NCBI GenBank assembly: GCA_020854815.1
Contig: JAHKLW010000004.1
Span: 1-51,864, forward strand
Length of the DNA: 51,864 nt
Reading direction: 5' to 3'
Source: Methanofastidiosum sp.
GTDB lineage: Archaea; Methanobacteriota_B; Thermococci; Methanofastidiosales; Methanofastidiosaceae
A program made the translations under genes and the position numbers. A model generated the notes under the pieces. It made no database searches. It was not told the origin of the DNA and saw only the letters and a program-made list of their open reading frames with translations. Shown here piece after piece: positions 27,553 through 36,331 of this stretch; position 1 is the stretch's first letter, and every line of letters starts with the position of its first letter.

Positions 27553-27906
27553 TTAAATTTTCGTCCATTTGAGTTCTGTCATTTTTGTTACATCAGAACT
27601 CTTCACTTTTGCAGAGAAATAGTAACTTGTAGGGCAAACGTTACATGCCTCACAAACTGCATTCCCTGATTCTACCTTCTTAACTTCAGAAAGCTCTATT
27701 TGGTAGACATTGCCATAGTATGCAATAATGAGCTCACTGTCTGTTGGCTCTTTTATAAACTTTATGCCACCTTCAGCGTACCACTTCTCCCAAGGAGTTT
27801 CCTCACACTGCATTGGCTGAAATTTCATTGTAGTTAATGCACTACTTGTGCATCCTAAAGAAAGTATTAGTAATGCTATAGGCACTATAATTAAGACCTT
27901 CTTCAT
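27553..27906 (-). CDS. Small secreted lipoprotein with CxxCxxC motif
   Basis: 117 residues. Signal peptide MKKVLIIVPIALLILS ends in the lipobox LGC. The mature part contains CEETPWEKWYAEGG and a CEACNVC motif near residue 90, which could bind a metal or an Fe-S cluster, or form disulfides. No family is recognised. The frame extends to GTG 27915, but that codon lies inside the AGGTGG ribosome site, so ATG 27906 is taken as the start. It is a single gene between the reductase and the metal-binding ABC protein. Confidence 0.65.
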   Translation of the reverse strand: MKKVLIIVPIALLILSLGCTSSALTTMKFQPMQCEETPWEKWYAEGGIKFIKEPTDSELIIAYYGNVYQIELSEVKKVESGNAVCEACNVCPTSYYFSAKVKSSDVTKMTELKWTKI

Positions 27907-28000
27907 ATATACCACCTCTAATTAAACAAGTTTAAAAAAATATATAAATATTGTGATAAGGTTTGATATATCTTGAAGTTATATATAAAAAAGAAAAAAA

Positions 28001-28975
28001 TTAATTTTTCCTCTTGTAGAGCATTGCTCCTAAAGCTATTGTTATGATTAATAATATTATAGAGATCCCTTGGAATATGACTAGTTGATTTGAAATAGAA
28101 GAAATGTGTGATTTGAGCTGAGTTATTTCTTTTGATTCGTTTTGGGCCTGTTTTATTGAGCCAAATAACTGATCTGCGTTGTATTGGATCATTTCTGCAA
28201 TTGTTTCTGTACCGGGGATTGCTTCAGGATAATTAGAGAAAACTAAGTGCCTTCCGCCAATCTCATCGGCCATTTGTGCACCTAATGTTGTTCCGCTCTG
28301 AAGATTATCGATTACAAATGTGATGCCTTCATCCTTACCCTTTACCACAAGGTTTTGAACAGTCTGGACAGACAAAGTTTCAGGTGGTTGATATGATTCA
28401 ACAACTTCTAGGCCTATCCACTCAGAGAATGGTTTTTGCCATGCCATTGCTATTGCCTTGTAATCTGAAGTTCCAAGTTCTTTTGCTTGGGTCAATATGT
28501 TCTCATTTAGTTCGTCTAATTCAAGGGAAATTTCTGCGGCATTTTTCTCATAAAAAGATTTATTCGATGGGTCAATTTCAATCAATGAATCTTTTATTGA
28601 ATTGATCTTCGCTTTGGCAAGAGGTGGTGTCCCCCATGGACCTTGAAGCATAAGTTTTTTGATATTTTTATTTTCTGATGCATTTATCATATTATCCAGC
28701 CAAGGCTCAATGCCGTGGTAAACTACAAGTGATGCTGTATTTATCTCAGATACTGTGCTTGGTCTTACGTCAAAATGGTCTGGGCATATACCTGGTTGCA
28801 CTAAGGCTATAGCGTCTATCCTGTCGCCCCCTACTTCTTGGACAAAATATTTCATTGTTGTTGTTGTGCAAATAACTTTAATTTTTTCTGCCGAAGAGAA
28901 AGTAGGCATTGAAGATAAAATCAATGCTAAAATAAAAATCGATACTATTAGTTTCTTTATAATAATCGCCTCCAA
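28001..28975 (-). CDS. Zinc/manganese-type ABC transporter substrate-binding protein (ZnuA family), membrane-anchored
   Basis: 324 residues. Signal-like N-terminus (LIVSIFILALILSSMPTFSSA), then the cluster A-1/ZnuA domain: VICTTTTMKYFVQEVGGDRI, GICPDHFDVRPS (His ligand) and VVYHGIEPWLD. A C-terminal transmembrane helix (about 300-320, IILLIITIALGAMLYKRKN) tethers it. No permease or ATPase is nearby, so its transporter partner is elsewhere or it acts alone. The start is not an ATG: TTG 28975 overlaps a GGAGG ribosome site, and ATT/ATA codons 9-15 bp further in are alternative starts. Confidence 0.8.
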   Translation of the reverse strand: MEAIIIKKLIVSIFILALILSSMPTFSSAEKIKVICTTTTMKYFVQEVGGDRIDAIALVQPGICPDHFDVRPSTVSEINTASLVVYHGIEPWLDNMINASENKNIKKLMLQGPWGTPPLAKAKINSIKDSLIEIDPSNKSFYEKNAAEISLELDELNENILTQAKELGTSDYKAIAMAWQKPFSEWIGLEVVESYQPPETLSVQTVQNLVVKGKDEGITFVIDNLQSGTTLGAQMADEIGGRHLVFSNYPEAIPGTETIAEMIQYNADQLFGSIKQAQNESKEITQLKSHISSISNQLVIFQGISIILLIITIALGAMLYKRKN

Positions 28976-29139
28976 GTATTACGAATAAAATATTCGTGCT
29001 ACTATTAAACTCTATCATTTATTTATAAAGGTTTTGATTGTTTTATTTATTCTAGAATCTATTGTAAAAATATATTACTATATAAAATATTTAAGTAAAC
29101 TATATAAGCCAGTTATCATAATGTGAGGCGGTGATAAAC

Positions 29140-30195
29140 ATGAAAAAGATTATCGTAATACTATTATTACTTGCATTGTTGTTACCAAGTGTCTATGCAG
29201 TGCAAAATGTAAACGATCAAAATGGAAAGGTCACTATCATCCAAAATGATGTAAATGACGACCTTTTCATTTCGGGAGATCAAGTTACCATAAATGGTAA
29301 CATTAATGGGGACTTGTTTGCTGTAGGAGGGCGGGTAGTTGTAAACGGTAATGTAACTGGCGATGCCTACATTGCCGGAGGAAACGTTGCAATAAACGGT
29401 CAAATTACTGGCGGACTTATTGTTGGTGCAGGGCAAGTAACTATTTCAGGCAACACCGGAAAGATATTGGCGGGTTGTGGAGATTTAGCGATCAAAGGAA
29501 ACACTGACAAAATAATTGCTGCTGCCGGAAATGTCAAGATATACCCAACTTCCGTAGTTGAGAGGTATGCATATATCGGTACCGGCGGATTTGAAAACCA
29601 AGGTACGATTAATGGAGAGCTAAATCTATCGGCAGAACAGTTAATCGAAAAGGGTAATGTTGGTTCATTTAACTACCAGAAGAGCACTGTCGGAGAAGAT
29701 TTTTCCAAAGGTATGAGATCTTTAGGTGCTATACTTTCAATACTTGGCGCCATCGGGATGCTAGTTCTTGGAATATTATTAATACACCTCTTCCCAAAAC
29801 TATTCTTCACAATCGAAAAAGAAGTGGAAAAGGACTCCATAGTGAGAACTATAATTGGGTTCCTGTTGATTATTGCTACAGTAATTGTCGGGGTAATACT
29901 CGCAGTTACAGTAATTGGTCTGCCTATTGCGGCCATACTTGGAATGTTCTTCGTAATAGCCCTTATGACTTCAGGACTATTCGTTTCTTACTGCACAGGG
30001 AACTTTGTTACCAAGAGACTAAACATTAATACCAGCGAGATAGGTATATTCGTAATCGGTTTCGTAATACTGGCAGTTCTAAAGCTGATACCTTTCCTTG
30101 GATTCTTTGTTAGTCTAGTAGTAGTAAGTCTTGGATTTGGGGCAATCTATTACGCAGTTAAAAACAACTGGAATGTAATAACAGCAAAAAATTAA
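29140..30195 (+). CDS. Secreted bactofilin-like protein with C-terminal membrane helices
   Basis: 351 residues. A signal peptide (IIVILLLLALLLPSVYA) is followed by a beta-helix domain (about 25-200) of short repeats such as VTINGNINGDLFAVGGRVVV and VAINGQITGGLIVGAGQVTI, like polymer-forming bactofilin-type modules. Four to five membrane helices follow to the end. The beta helix should therefore lie outside the cell. In-frame GTG 29131 lies within the ribosome site GGCGGTGATAAAC, so ATG 29140 is taken. Codon use looks like that of a well-expressed gene. Neighbour 30256 is a methanogenesis-marker-like gene. Confidence 0.75.
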   Translation: MKKIIVILLLLALLLPSVYAVQNVNDQNGKVTIIQNDVNDDLFISGDQVTINGNINGDLFAVGGRVVVNGNVTGDAYIAGGNVAINGQITGGLIVGAGQVTISGNTGKILAGCGDLAIKGNTDKIIAAAGNVKIYPTSVVERYAYIGTGGFENQGTINGELNLSAEQLIEKGNVGSFNYQKSTVGEDFSKGMRSLGAILSILGAIGMLVLGILLIHLFPKLFFTIEKEVEKDSIVRTIIGFLLIIATVIVGVILAVTVIGLPIAAILGMFFVIALMTSGLFVSYCTGNFVTKRLNINTSEIGIFVIGFVILAVLKLIPFLGFFVSLVVVSLGFGAIYYAVKNNWNVITAKN

Positions 30196-30255
30196 TTTTA
30201 TTTTTCTTTTTTTAAAGAACAAAAACTTATAAACTTCTTATCAACCCTTCTTTTA

Positions 30256-30714
30256 ATGATTAATCCAAATAACACTAGGATGGTTCCAGGATGGAAGTTC
30301 GCACCTGTTCCGATATGTTACGGAGGAGATCTAAGGGCAATTTCATTCTGTTGCCACCCCGGATATCCATTGACATTTTCTTTTAAGTGTGGCCTTCCTA
30401 AAGCTTTAGAAGAGCTTGGAATAACTAAAGAAGAGTACATTGAAATGAAAGACAAATTCTCAAAAGATCATGACTGGGATAGTGAACTTGTCTGCTTCAA
30501 ATCTCTTTCTTACTGTTGCATGAGAAGAAGCGGGTGTATGGGTGGAAGAGACATAGCCTTAACAACAAAATACAAAGATGAAGAGGCTTATGAGAAATAT
30601 TTTGCATTGAAGAGAAAGCTCTGTGTTGAAATACTAAAAAAGTCTAGAAACAAAGAAAAAGTAAAAGAGCTTCTAGACTATGAGCTTTCTAGACCAGAGC
30701 CTTTAATCGAATAA
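30256..30714 (+). CDS. Methanogenesis marker 9-like, eight-cysteine protein
   Basis: 152 residues. Eight cysteines fall within residues 21-94 (21, 32, 33, 45, 80, 87, 88, 94), including two aromatic-Cys-Cys pairs, SFCCHPGYP and SYCCMRRSGC. That pattern matches what is known of the methanogenesis marker 9 domain, which has two [WFY]CC motifs and eight conserved Cys, and is confined to methanogens. The assignment is by pattern, since the lysine and second Cys positions differ from the consensus. It probably binds metal or Fe-S. A TATA box (CTTATAAAC) lies about 25 bp upstream. It overlaps the 3' end of rpe. Confidence 0.55.
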   Translation: MINPNNTRMVPGWKFAPVPICYGGDLRAISFCCHPGYPLTFSFKCGLPKALEELGITKEEYIEMKDKFSKDHDWDSELVCFKSLSYCCMRRSGCMGGRDIALTTKYKDEEAYEKYFALKRKLCVEILKKSRNKEKVKELLDYELSRPEPLIE

Positions 30715-31360
30715 TATTATTTTTTATGCTGTCTTTTTTATTGAAGACCGCTGAGCCTGCTACAAGGATATCTGCACCCGCATCTTGTATCTTCTTTATG
30801 TTTTTTTCAGTGACTCCACCGTCTACTAAAATCTCTATATCATTGCCCTTAACTAGTTTCTTGGCCTCTTTGATCTTTGGGAGCATTGTTTCAATGAAAC
30901 TCTGCCCCCCAAATCCAGGATTTACAGTCATTAAAATAAGTAAATCCATTGAGTCTAAAAGGTGTGATATTGTATTGACTGGAGTTGATGGATTCAAAGC
31001 TATTCCCGATTTCACTTTTAGCTCTCTTATTCTGTTCAAAAGTCTGTGTGGGTGATATGACGCTTCAATGTGAAAAGAGATATAGTCAAGAGAGATGTCT
31101 CTGTCTTTTTTGTCTAGGGATTTAGAAAATAGTTCAACATAATCAGAAGGATTTTCAATCATTAAATGGACATCAATCGGAAGTTCAGTAACTCTAGATA
31201 CTGCATCAACGACCAGTGGCCCAATTGTAATATTTGGAACAAAGTGCCCATCCATCACGTCGATATGTATTAAATCTGCACCGGCGTTTTCTGCCTCTAG
31301 TATGTCGTCTCCGAGTCTAGAGAAATCAGCAGAAAGAATTGAAGGCGCAAGTTTCGCCAT
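30689..31360 (-). CDS. rpe: Ribulose-phosphate 3-epimerase
   Basis: TIM-barrel enzyme converting ribulose 5-phosphate and xylulose 5-phosphate. LAPSILSADFSRLGDD and HIDVMDGHFVPNITIGP carry the catalytic Asp and metal-binding His residues; VNPGFGGQSFIETMLPKI is the phosphate/substrate loop; and EILVDGGVTEKNI holds the second catalytic Asp. The 223-residue length is standard. AAGGAGAT precedes the ATG. It is the last gene of a minus-strand pentose phosphate operon, with only 4 bp from the transaldolase gene. Confidence 0.95.
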   Translation of the reverse strand: MAKLAPSILSADFSRLGDDILEAENAGADLIHIDVMDGHFVPNITIGPLVVDAVSRVTELPIDVHLMIENPSDYVELFSKSLDKKDRDISLDYISFHIEASYHPHRLLNRIRELKVKSGIALNPSTPVNTISHLLDSMDLLILMTVNPGFGGQSFIETMLPKIKEAKKLVKGNDIEILVDGGVTEKNIKKIQDAGADILVAGSAVFNKKDSIKNNIIRLKALV

Positions 31361-31364
31361 AAGA

Positions 31365-32018
31365 TTAAATCTCCTTGTGCGCTACCTTTTTCCAGTCACA
31401 CATGAACTTCTCAATACCAATATCAGTCAGAGGGTGATTGATAAGTTTCATCAAAACATCATGAGGTACTGTTGCGATGTCTGCGCCCATCATTGCAGCC
31501 TGCAACACATGGATTGGGTGTCTGATACTTGCAATTATGACCTCAGTTTCAAATGAGTAGTTTCTATATATCTGTTGAATCTCTGCAATAAGATTCATGC
31601 CATCAGTTGAAATATCGTCTAATCTTCCAACAAATGGAGAAACATATGATGCACCAGCTTTTGCAGCTAGAAGTGCTTGAGTTGCAGAGAAGATAAGGGT
31701 AACATTGGTTTTTACACCTTGCTCGGATAATGACTTCACTGCCTTGAGTCCGTCCTTTGTAATTGGAACCTTTATTACAATATTCTTATGGATGTCCGAT
31801 AATTTCAGCGCTTCTTCGATCATTCCCTTATGGTCAGAACATGTAACTTCAGCCGATATTGGCCCATCAACAATCTTGCAAATTTCAAGGATTATATCTT
31901 TGAAAGGTTTTTTTTCTTTAGAGATTAGGGATGGGTTTGTTGTAACTCCTTCAATCAATCCAAGACTTGCTGCATCTCTAATCTGTTCGATATTTGCAGT
32001 ATCCAAAAAAAATTTCAT
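31365..32018 (-). CDS. tal: Transaldolase / fructose-6-phosphate aldolase-like (TalC family)
   Basis: 217 residues, the small TalC/MipB type. [32 protein letters not shown] (Schiff-base Lys near residue 85) and [15 protein letters not shown] are the family motifs. It transfers a dihydroxyacetone unit (transaldolase) or cleaves fructose 6-phosphate; the choice cannot be fixed from sequence, but context with split transketolase and Rpe favours transaldolase. The start at 32018 has a strong GAGGAGA site. Confidence 0.9.
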   Translation of the reverse strand: MKFFLDTANIEQIRDAASLGLIEGVTTNPSLISKEKKPFKDIILEICKIVDGPISAEVTCSDHKGMIEEALKLSDIHKNIVIKVPITKDGLKAVKSLSEQGVKTNVTLIFSATQALLAAKAGASYVSPFVGRLDDISTDGMNLIAEIQQIYRNYSFETEVIIASIRHPIHVLQAAMMGADIATVPHDVLMKLINHPLTDIGIEKFMCDWKKVAHKEI

Positions 32019-32043
32019 TTTATCTCCTCTATATTAATCATGA

Positions 32044-32985
32044 TTATTTTTTCATCGTTATAACGTTTTTTGATAGTTTATAGATTTCATCCGACGTAAG
32101 ATTATATATCTGCATCAAAAGTTCATAATCTCCGCTTTGGGCAAAAGTGTCTTTTATTCCGCATCTTAAAACAGGGACTGGGTATTCCTCAGAAAGAATT
32201 GATGAAACAAGCGCACCCATCCCGATATATATATTATGCTCTTCTGCAGTGACAACGCACCCTGATTTTTTTCCAGCTTTAATTATGCCTTCTCGGTCAA
32301 TTGGCTTTAAAGTGCTTAGATTTACAACACCAGCAGAAATGCCTTCTTTCACTAGTTTCTGTGCTGCCTCAAGAGATTTTGATACCATTACTCCTGATGC
32401 CATTATAGTAACGTCATCTCCATCTAGCAATGTAATGGCTTTTCCTAGTTTGATTTCATCTTCGCTTTCGAACACATTAGGAACTTTACTCCTTCCAAGC
32501 CTTACATATGTCGGGCCTTTTTCTAAAGATATTTCACGAATTATTTTTTTAGTTTCAAATGTGTCTGCAGGCACCATGACCTTCATATTTGGAAGTGCGC
32601 ACATGAGAGAAATATCCTCTATCATCTGGTGCGATACTCCATCTTCACCAACTGTAATGCCAGCGTGCGTTGCAACAATTTTGACATTCATCTTGGGGTA
32701 TGCTATTGATTGTCTAATCTGATCGTATACCCTTCCAACAGCAAACATGGCGAATGATGAAGCAAAAACAGTTTTTCCTGTTGTGGCAAGACCTGCAGAT
32801 ATGCCAATCATATTTTGTTCAGCGATACCTATGTTGAAAAATCGGTCGGGGAACTTCTTTCCGAATGAAGATGTCTTTGTTGAAGATGATAGGTCAGCAT
32901 CCAATACAACTATATCTTTTCTTGTTTCTCCAAGCTGGGATAACACCTCGCCGTAAGCATCCCTTGGAACTCCAAATCCCGTCAT
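32044..32985 (-). CDS. tktB: Transketolase, C-terminal subunit
   Basis: 313 residues: the pyrimidine-binding and C-terminal domains of transketolase. DLSSSTKTSSFGKKFP and NIGIAEQNMIGISAGLA (catalytic Glu that activates thiamine diphosphate), then GEDGVSHQMIEDI, and GPTYVRLGRSKVP are visible. It forms an alpha2beta2 enzyme with the N-terminal subunit encoded just upstream. The start overlaps the stop of that gene by 4 bp, and translation is probably coupled. The gene continues the operon into tal and rpe. Confidence 0.95.
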   Translation of the reverse strand: MTGFGVPRDAYGEVLSQLGETRKDIVVLDADLSSSTKTSSFGKKFPDRFFNIGIAEQNMIGISAGLATTGKTVFASSFAMFAVGRVYDQIRQSIAYPKMNVKIVATHAGITVGEDGVSHQMIEDISLMCALPNMKVMVPADTFETKKIIREISLEKGPTYVRLGRSKVPNVFESEDEIKLGKAITLLDGDDVTIMASGVMVSKSLEAAQKLVKEGISAGVVNLSTLKPIDREGIIKAGKKSGCVVTAEEHNIYIGMGALVSSILSEEYPVPVLRCGIKDTFAQSGDYELLMQIYNLTSDEIYKLSKNVITMKK

Positions 32986-33824
32986 GATATTGCCTCCAAG
33001 TCTTTCATGGCAATTTTATACTCTTCATCAGTTGGTGGTTTACCGTGGAAAGATGCATTGTTTTCCATAAAAGATACGCCCTTTCCTTTAATTGTGTGGG
33101 CTATTATCGCCTTTGGTTTATCTGTGATCTTAAGTCCTTCATTAATAGTTTCAATTATTTCTTTGAAATTGTGCCCATCTATCTCGTAAACTTGCCAATT
33201 GAATGCTTTGAGCTTGTCTTTTAGGGGTTCAAGAGCCATGACCTTTTCTGTTAGTCCATCTATCTGCAGCATATTTCTATCTATAATCGCGGTGAGATTT
33301 CCAAGTTTAAAATTAGGTGCCGCCATCATGGCTTCCCAAATCTGTCCCGATTGGAGCTCGCCATCTCCAAGTAAGGCAAAAACTCTGGAACTACTTCCAT
33401 CGAGCCTAAGTCCAAGTGCGATACCTGTGGCAATTGATAGACCTTGACCCAGTGAACCTGTTGATATCTCTATACCTGGTGTTTTGGTGCAGGGATGGCC
33501 CTGTAAAAGACACTCAGGTTTTCTTAAATTTTTTAATTCGCTTACGTCAAAATATCCTGATTCTGCAAGTGCAGCGTATAGCGAAGGGCATGCATGTCCC
33601 TTGCTCAAAATGAATCTGTCTCTCTCAATCCATGAGGGATTTTTAGGGTCATGATTCATAATATGGAAATAAAGTGATGTTACAATATCTGCAGAAGATA
33701 GAGATCCACCTGGATGCCCGGATTTGGCAGAATAAATCATTTCTATAATATCTTTTCTGATCTTATTAGCTCTTTTTTTCAAATCATTTATAGTCAATTC
33801 ATCTAAGGATTCTTTTGCTTTCAT
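32982..33824 (-). CDS. tktA: Transketolase, N-terminal subunit
   Basis: 280 residues: the thiamine-diphosphate-binding domain. HPGGSLSSADIVTSLYFHIM, SKGHACPSLYAALA, STGSLGQGLSIATGIALGLR and LLGDGELQSGQIWEAMM (GDG motif binding Mg and diphosphate) are all present, with ID...NMLQIDG downstream. It is the first gene of the minus-strand operon tktA-tktB-tal-rpe. A TATA-like CATTTATATCG lies about 35 bp upstream of its ATG. Bidirectional transcription is expected, since the zinc-finger gene begins about 100 bp away on the other strand. Confidence 0.95.
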   Translation of the reverse strand: MKAKESLDELTINDLKKRANKIRKDIIEMIYSAKSGHPGGSLSSADIVTSLYFHIMNHDPKNPSWIERDRFILSKGHACPSLYAALAESGYFDVSELKNLRKPECLLQGHPCTKTPGIEISTGSLGQGLSIATGIALGLRLDGSSSRVFALLGDGELQSGQIWEAMMAAPNFKLGNLTAIIDRNMLQIDGLTEKVMALEPLKDKLKAFNWQVYEIDGHNFKEIIETINEGLKITDKPKAIIAHTIKGKGVSFMENNASFHGKPPTDEEYKIAMKDLEAIS

Positions 33825-33931
33825 CTTATCTGATATTATTTATTTTTTCTCGATATAAATGATTTATGGTTTATTGCCAAAACAATTGAAACATAGCTAA
33901 ACTTTTTATATATATAAATTAAAAAATGATC

Positions 33932-34525
33932 ATGGAAACTTGTGGCATTTGCAGCAAAAGGATAAAGGACAATCTTGAGATGTGCTACTGTAGTTACTGT
34001 AACATGACCTTTCATTTCACGTGTATTGAAGAACAGCCCTGCCCTAACTGTGGCAAAATTCTAAATGTTGCACACGTTAGACTCGGCAAACCAAGTGAAA
34101 TTTTTAGAAAAGATGAAAACAAGGATGTCTTTATTGAAGAGGTGGATATAGAACAGACAGAAGAGCCTTTATCTCCTGTCGAAGAGAGTTTTGAAAAAGA
34201 GGGGATAACTGATGAAGAAATCCCAGAGAGGATGAAAGGTGAATTCTATCCAGAAGAACCTCCTCAAAGAAAAGATATACAGAGACTAGATGTGCCACCA
34301 ATGAGCCCGATGATGGAGAGGGGTAAAACTCTTCGAAGGAGAGAAGCACCAAGGAAAAGAGTAGGGATATCAAAGAAGAAGCTCTTGTTTATCATTCTAG
34401 TTGTAGCCCTTTTGATAATAAACGCTTTTGTTATCTATTATGTACTAAATGAAGGGACTATCCCATTCTTGAATATCGGTTTAGGGGGAGAAGAGGCTAC
34501 TACAAAGATCTTCTTAAATTTTTAA
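33932..34525 (+). CDS. Zinc-finger protein with C-terminal membrane anchor, unknown function
   Basis: 197 residues. The N-terminal 40 residues are a treble-clef/RING-like zinc motif, CGICSKRIKDN, CYCSYCNMTFHFTC and CPNCG, with cysteines spaced as a cross-brace. A long acidic and then basic linker (about 60-140) has Pro-rich patches. A single transmembrane helix (about 145-168, LLFIILVVALLIINAFVIYYV) and a short outside tail follow. It faces the cytoplasm with its zinc domain. An in-frame ATG at 33926 exists; TATATATA at 33905-33912 gives a start near ATG 33932. No partner is known. Confidence 0.65.
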   Translation: METCGICSKRIKDNLEMCYCSYCNMTFHFTCIEEQPCPNCGKILNVAHVRLGKPSEIFRKDENKDVFIEEVDIEQTEEPLSPVEESFEKEGITDEEIPERMKGEFYPEEPPQRKDIQRLDVPPMSPMMERGKTLRRREAPRKRVGISKKKLLFIILVVALLIINAFVIYYVLNEGTIPFLNIGLGGEEATTKIFLNF

Positions 34526-34579
34526 TTTCTAACCAAAAACGATAAAAAGATTCTACTTAGTTTTGCTGTGGGGACAATA

Positions 34580-36265
34580 TTGCTCAAAAATTTAAAGAAT
34601 GATTTGGAAAACTCAATAAGAAAAGCTATTGATTCAGAAAATGCTTTGGATTTTGAGATAGTTTTTTCAAGGCCGCCTGATTTTAAAATGGGTGATATTG
34701 CAACTCCGCTCTCTTTTGAGCTTGCAAAAAAACTAAAGAAAAATCCCATCCAGATTGCAAAAGATATTGCAGATAATATTGTCCTGCCAACAGGTTTGGA
34801 AAAAGTGGAAACATCTGGGGGATACATAAACTTCTTTTTTGATAGGAAATATTTTTCAAAAAAGACTGTTGGCGCTATAATTACTGAAAATGGCTCTTAC
34901 GGAAAAGGTGAGAAAAAGAAAGAGAAGGTAATGGTTGAGTATTCACAACCCAACACTCACAAATCATTCCACATAGGTCATTTAAGAAACGTCTGCCTTG
35001 GAGATGCCTTGGCCAATATAATGGAATTCTCAGGATATGAGACTGTTAGGGCCAATTATATTGGAGATGTCGGAGCCCATGTTGCTAAGTGCATATGGGG
35101 GTACATGAAATTCTATGATGGTGTGGTACCGGAAAGCGGCAAAGGAGATTTTCTCGGTAAGGTCTATTCTGAAGCCGATAACAAACTCAAGGACTCTGAA
35201 GAATATCAAGAAGAATACAAAATCGTTTTGAAAAATCTCTATGAAGAGGACAAACGAACTATGGACGTCTGGAAAATGACCAGAGAATGGAGTCTTGAGG
35301 AGTTTAATAGAATTTACCAAGAGCTCGGAGTTAACTTTGATATCTTTCTATATGAGAGTGAAGTCAAAGATGAAGGCACCAAAATAGCTCGTGAGCTTTT
35401 TGAAAAAGGGATAGCAAAGAACAAGAATGGTGCAGTAATAGTTGATCTTAAGGAGTTTGGCCTTGATGAGTTTGTCATCTTAAGAAGCGATGGAACTGCA
35501 CTCTACTCGACAAAAGACCTTGCTCTTGCAGAAAGAAAGTTTCAGGATTTTAAGATTGATCTATCATTATATGTTGTTGGGAGTGAGCAGAAATTTTACT
35601 TCAAACAGCTTTTCAAAACCCTAGAGCTTATGGGATTTAGCCAAGCAAAAAGATGCTATCATTTATCATATGAGCTTGTAATGCTTGAAGAAGGAAAGAT
35701 GTCTTCAAGAGAAGGGAATGTTGTACTTTATTCAGATCTAAAGGATGTTGTGAAAAAAGAGGCTTTAAATCAAGTTAGAGAAAGGAATATTTCAAATGCT
35801 GAAATTATATCCGAAATTGTGACTATTGGTGCTTTGAAGTACAGCATGATGAAGGATAATAACAAGAGGATCATCTTCAACTGGAAAAAGGCATTGGACT
35901 TTGAAGGTGATACTGCGCCTTATATTCAATACGCTCACGCAAGGGCATCGAGCATCCTGAAAAAAATTGGAGAGTTTAACTCTGAATTTGAAATAGAGAG
36001 GTTAAATGAAAAAGAGTATAAGCTTGTGTCTTTGCTCTCTGAATTGCCAGAGATTGTTGAGAAGGCCTCTATTGATTACAGGCCTGACTATGTTTCAAAT
36101 TATGTTTATGATGTAGCAAAGTGCTTCAATGAGTTTTACCATGAGTGTCACGTTGTGAATGCTGAATCAAATAAAGAGTTTAGAGCTTGCCTTGTTAAAG
36201 CAACAAAGATAGTTTTACACAATGCTTTGGGACTTCTTGGAATTAAAGCCCCAGAAGAGATGTAA
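34580..36265 (+). CDS. argS: Arginyl-tRNA synthetase
   Basis: Class I synthetase charging tRNA-Arg. The HIGH-like motif is FHIGHLRNVCLGDAL, the KMSKS-like motif is KMSSREGNVV, an additive N-terminal domain lies before residue 110, and DALR-type anticodon-binding helices occupy the C-terminus (YVYDVAKCFNEFYHECHV). The length, about 561 residues, is normal. TTG 34580 is preferred because GTGGGG lies six bases upstream; GTG 34568 is an alternative. It is followed by an ECF transporter gene 66 bp downstream. Confidence 0.95.
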   Translation: MLKNLKNDLENSIRKAIDSENALDFEIVFSRPPDFKMGDIATPLSFELAKKLKKNPIQIAKDIADNIVLPTGLEKVETSGGYINFFFDRKYFSKKTVGAIITENGSYGKGEKKKEKVMVEYSQPNTHKSFHIGHLRNVCLGDALANIMEFSGYETVRANYIGDVGAHVAKCIWGYMKFYDGVVPESGKGDFLGKVYSEADNKLKDSEEYQEEYKIVLKNLYEEDKRTMDVWKMTREWSLEEFNRIYQELGVNFDIFLYESEVKDEGTKIARELFEKGIAKNKNGAVIVDLKEFGLDEFVILRSDGTALYSTKDLALAERKFQDFKIDLSLYVVGSEQKFYFKQLFKTLELMGFSQAKRCYHLSYELVMLEEGKMSSREGNVVLYSDLKDVVKKEALNQVRERNISNAEIISEIVTIGALKYSMMKDNNKRIIFNWKKALDFEGDTAPYIQYAHARASSILKKIGEFNSEFEIERLNEKEYKLVSLLSELPEIVEKASIDYRPDYVSNYVYDVAKCFNEFYHECHVVNAESNKEFRACLVKATKIVLHNALGLLGIKAPEEM

Positions 36266-36331
36266 TACTCATTTTCAAGTATCTACCCAAATATTTATAA
36301 ATTATTTTTAGCTAATGATTTTGGTGTTTCA

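Noticed and set aside
32147-32722. Antisense frame (191 codons) opposite transketolase C-subunit
   Set aside because: The real enzyme frame carries all catalytic motifs, and the antisense product has none.
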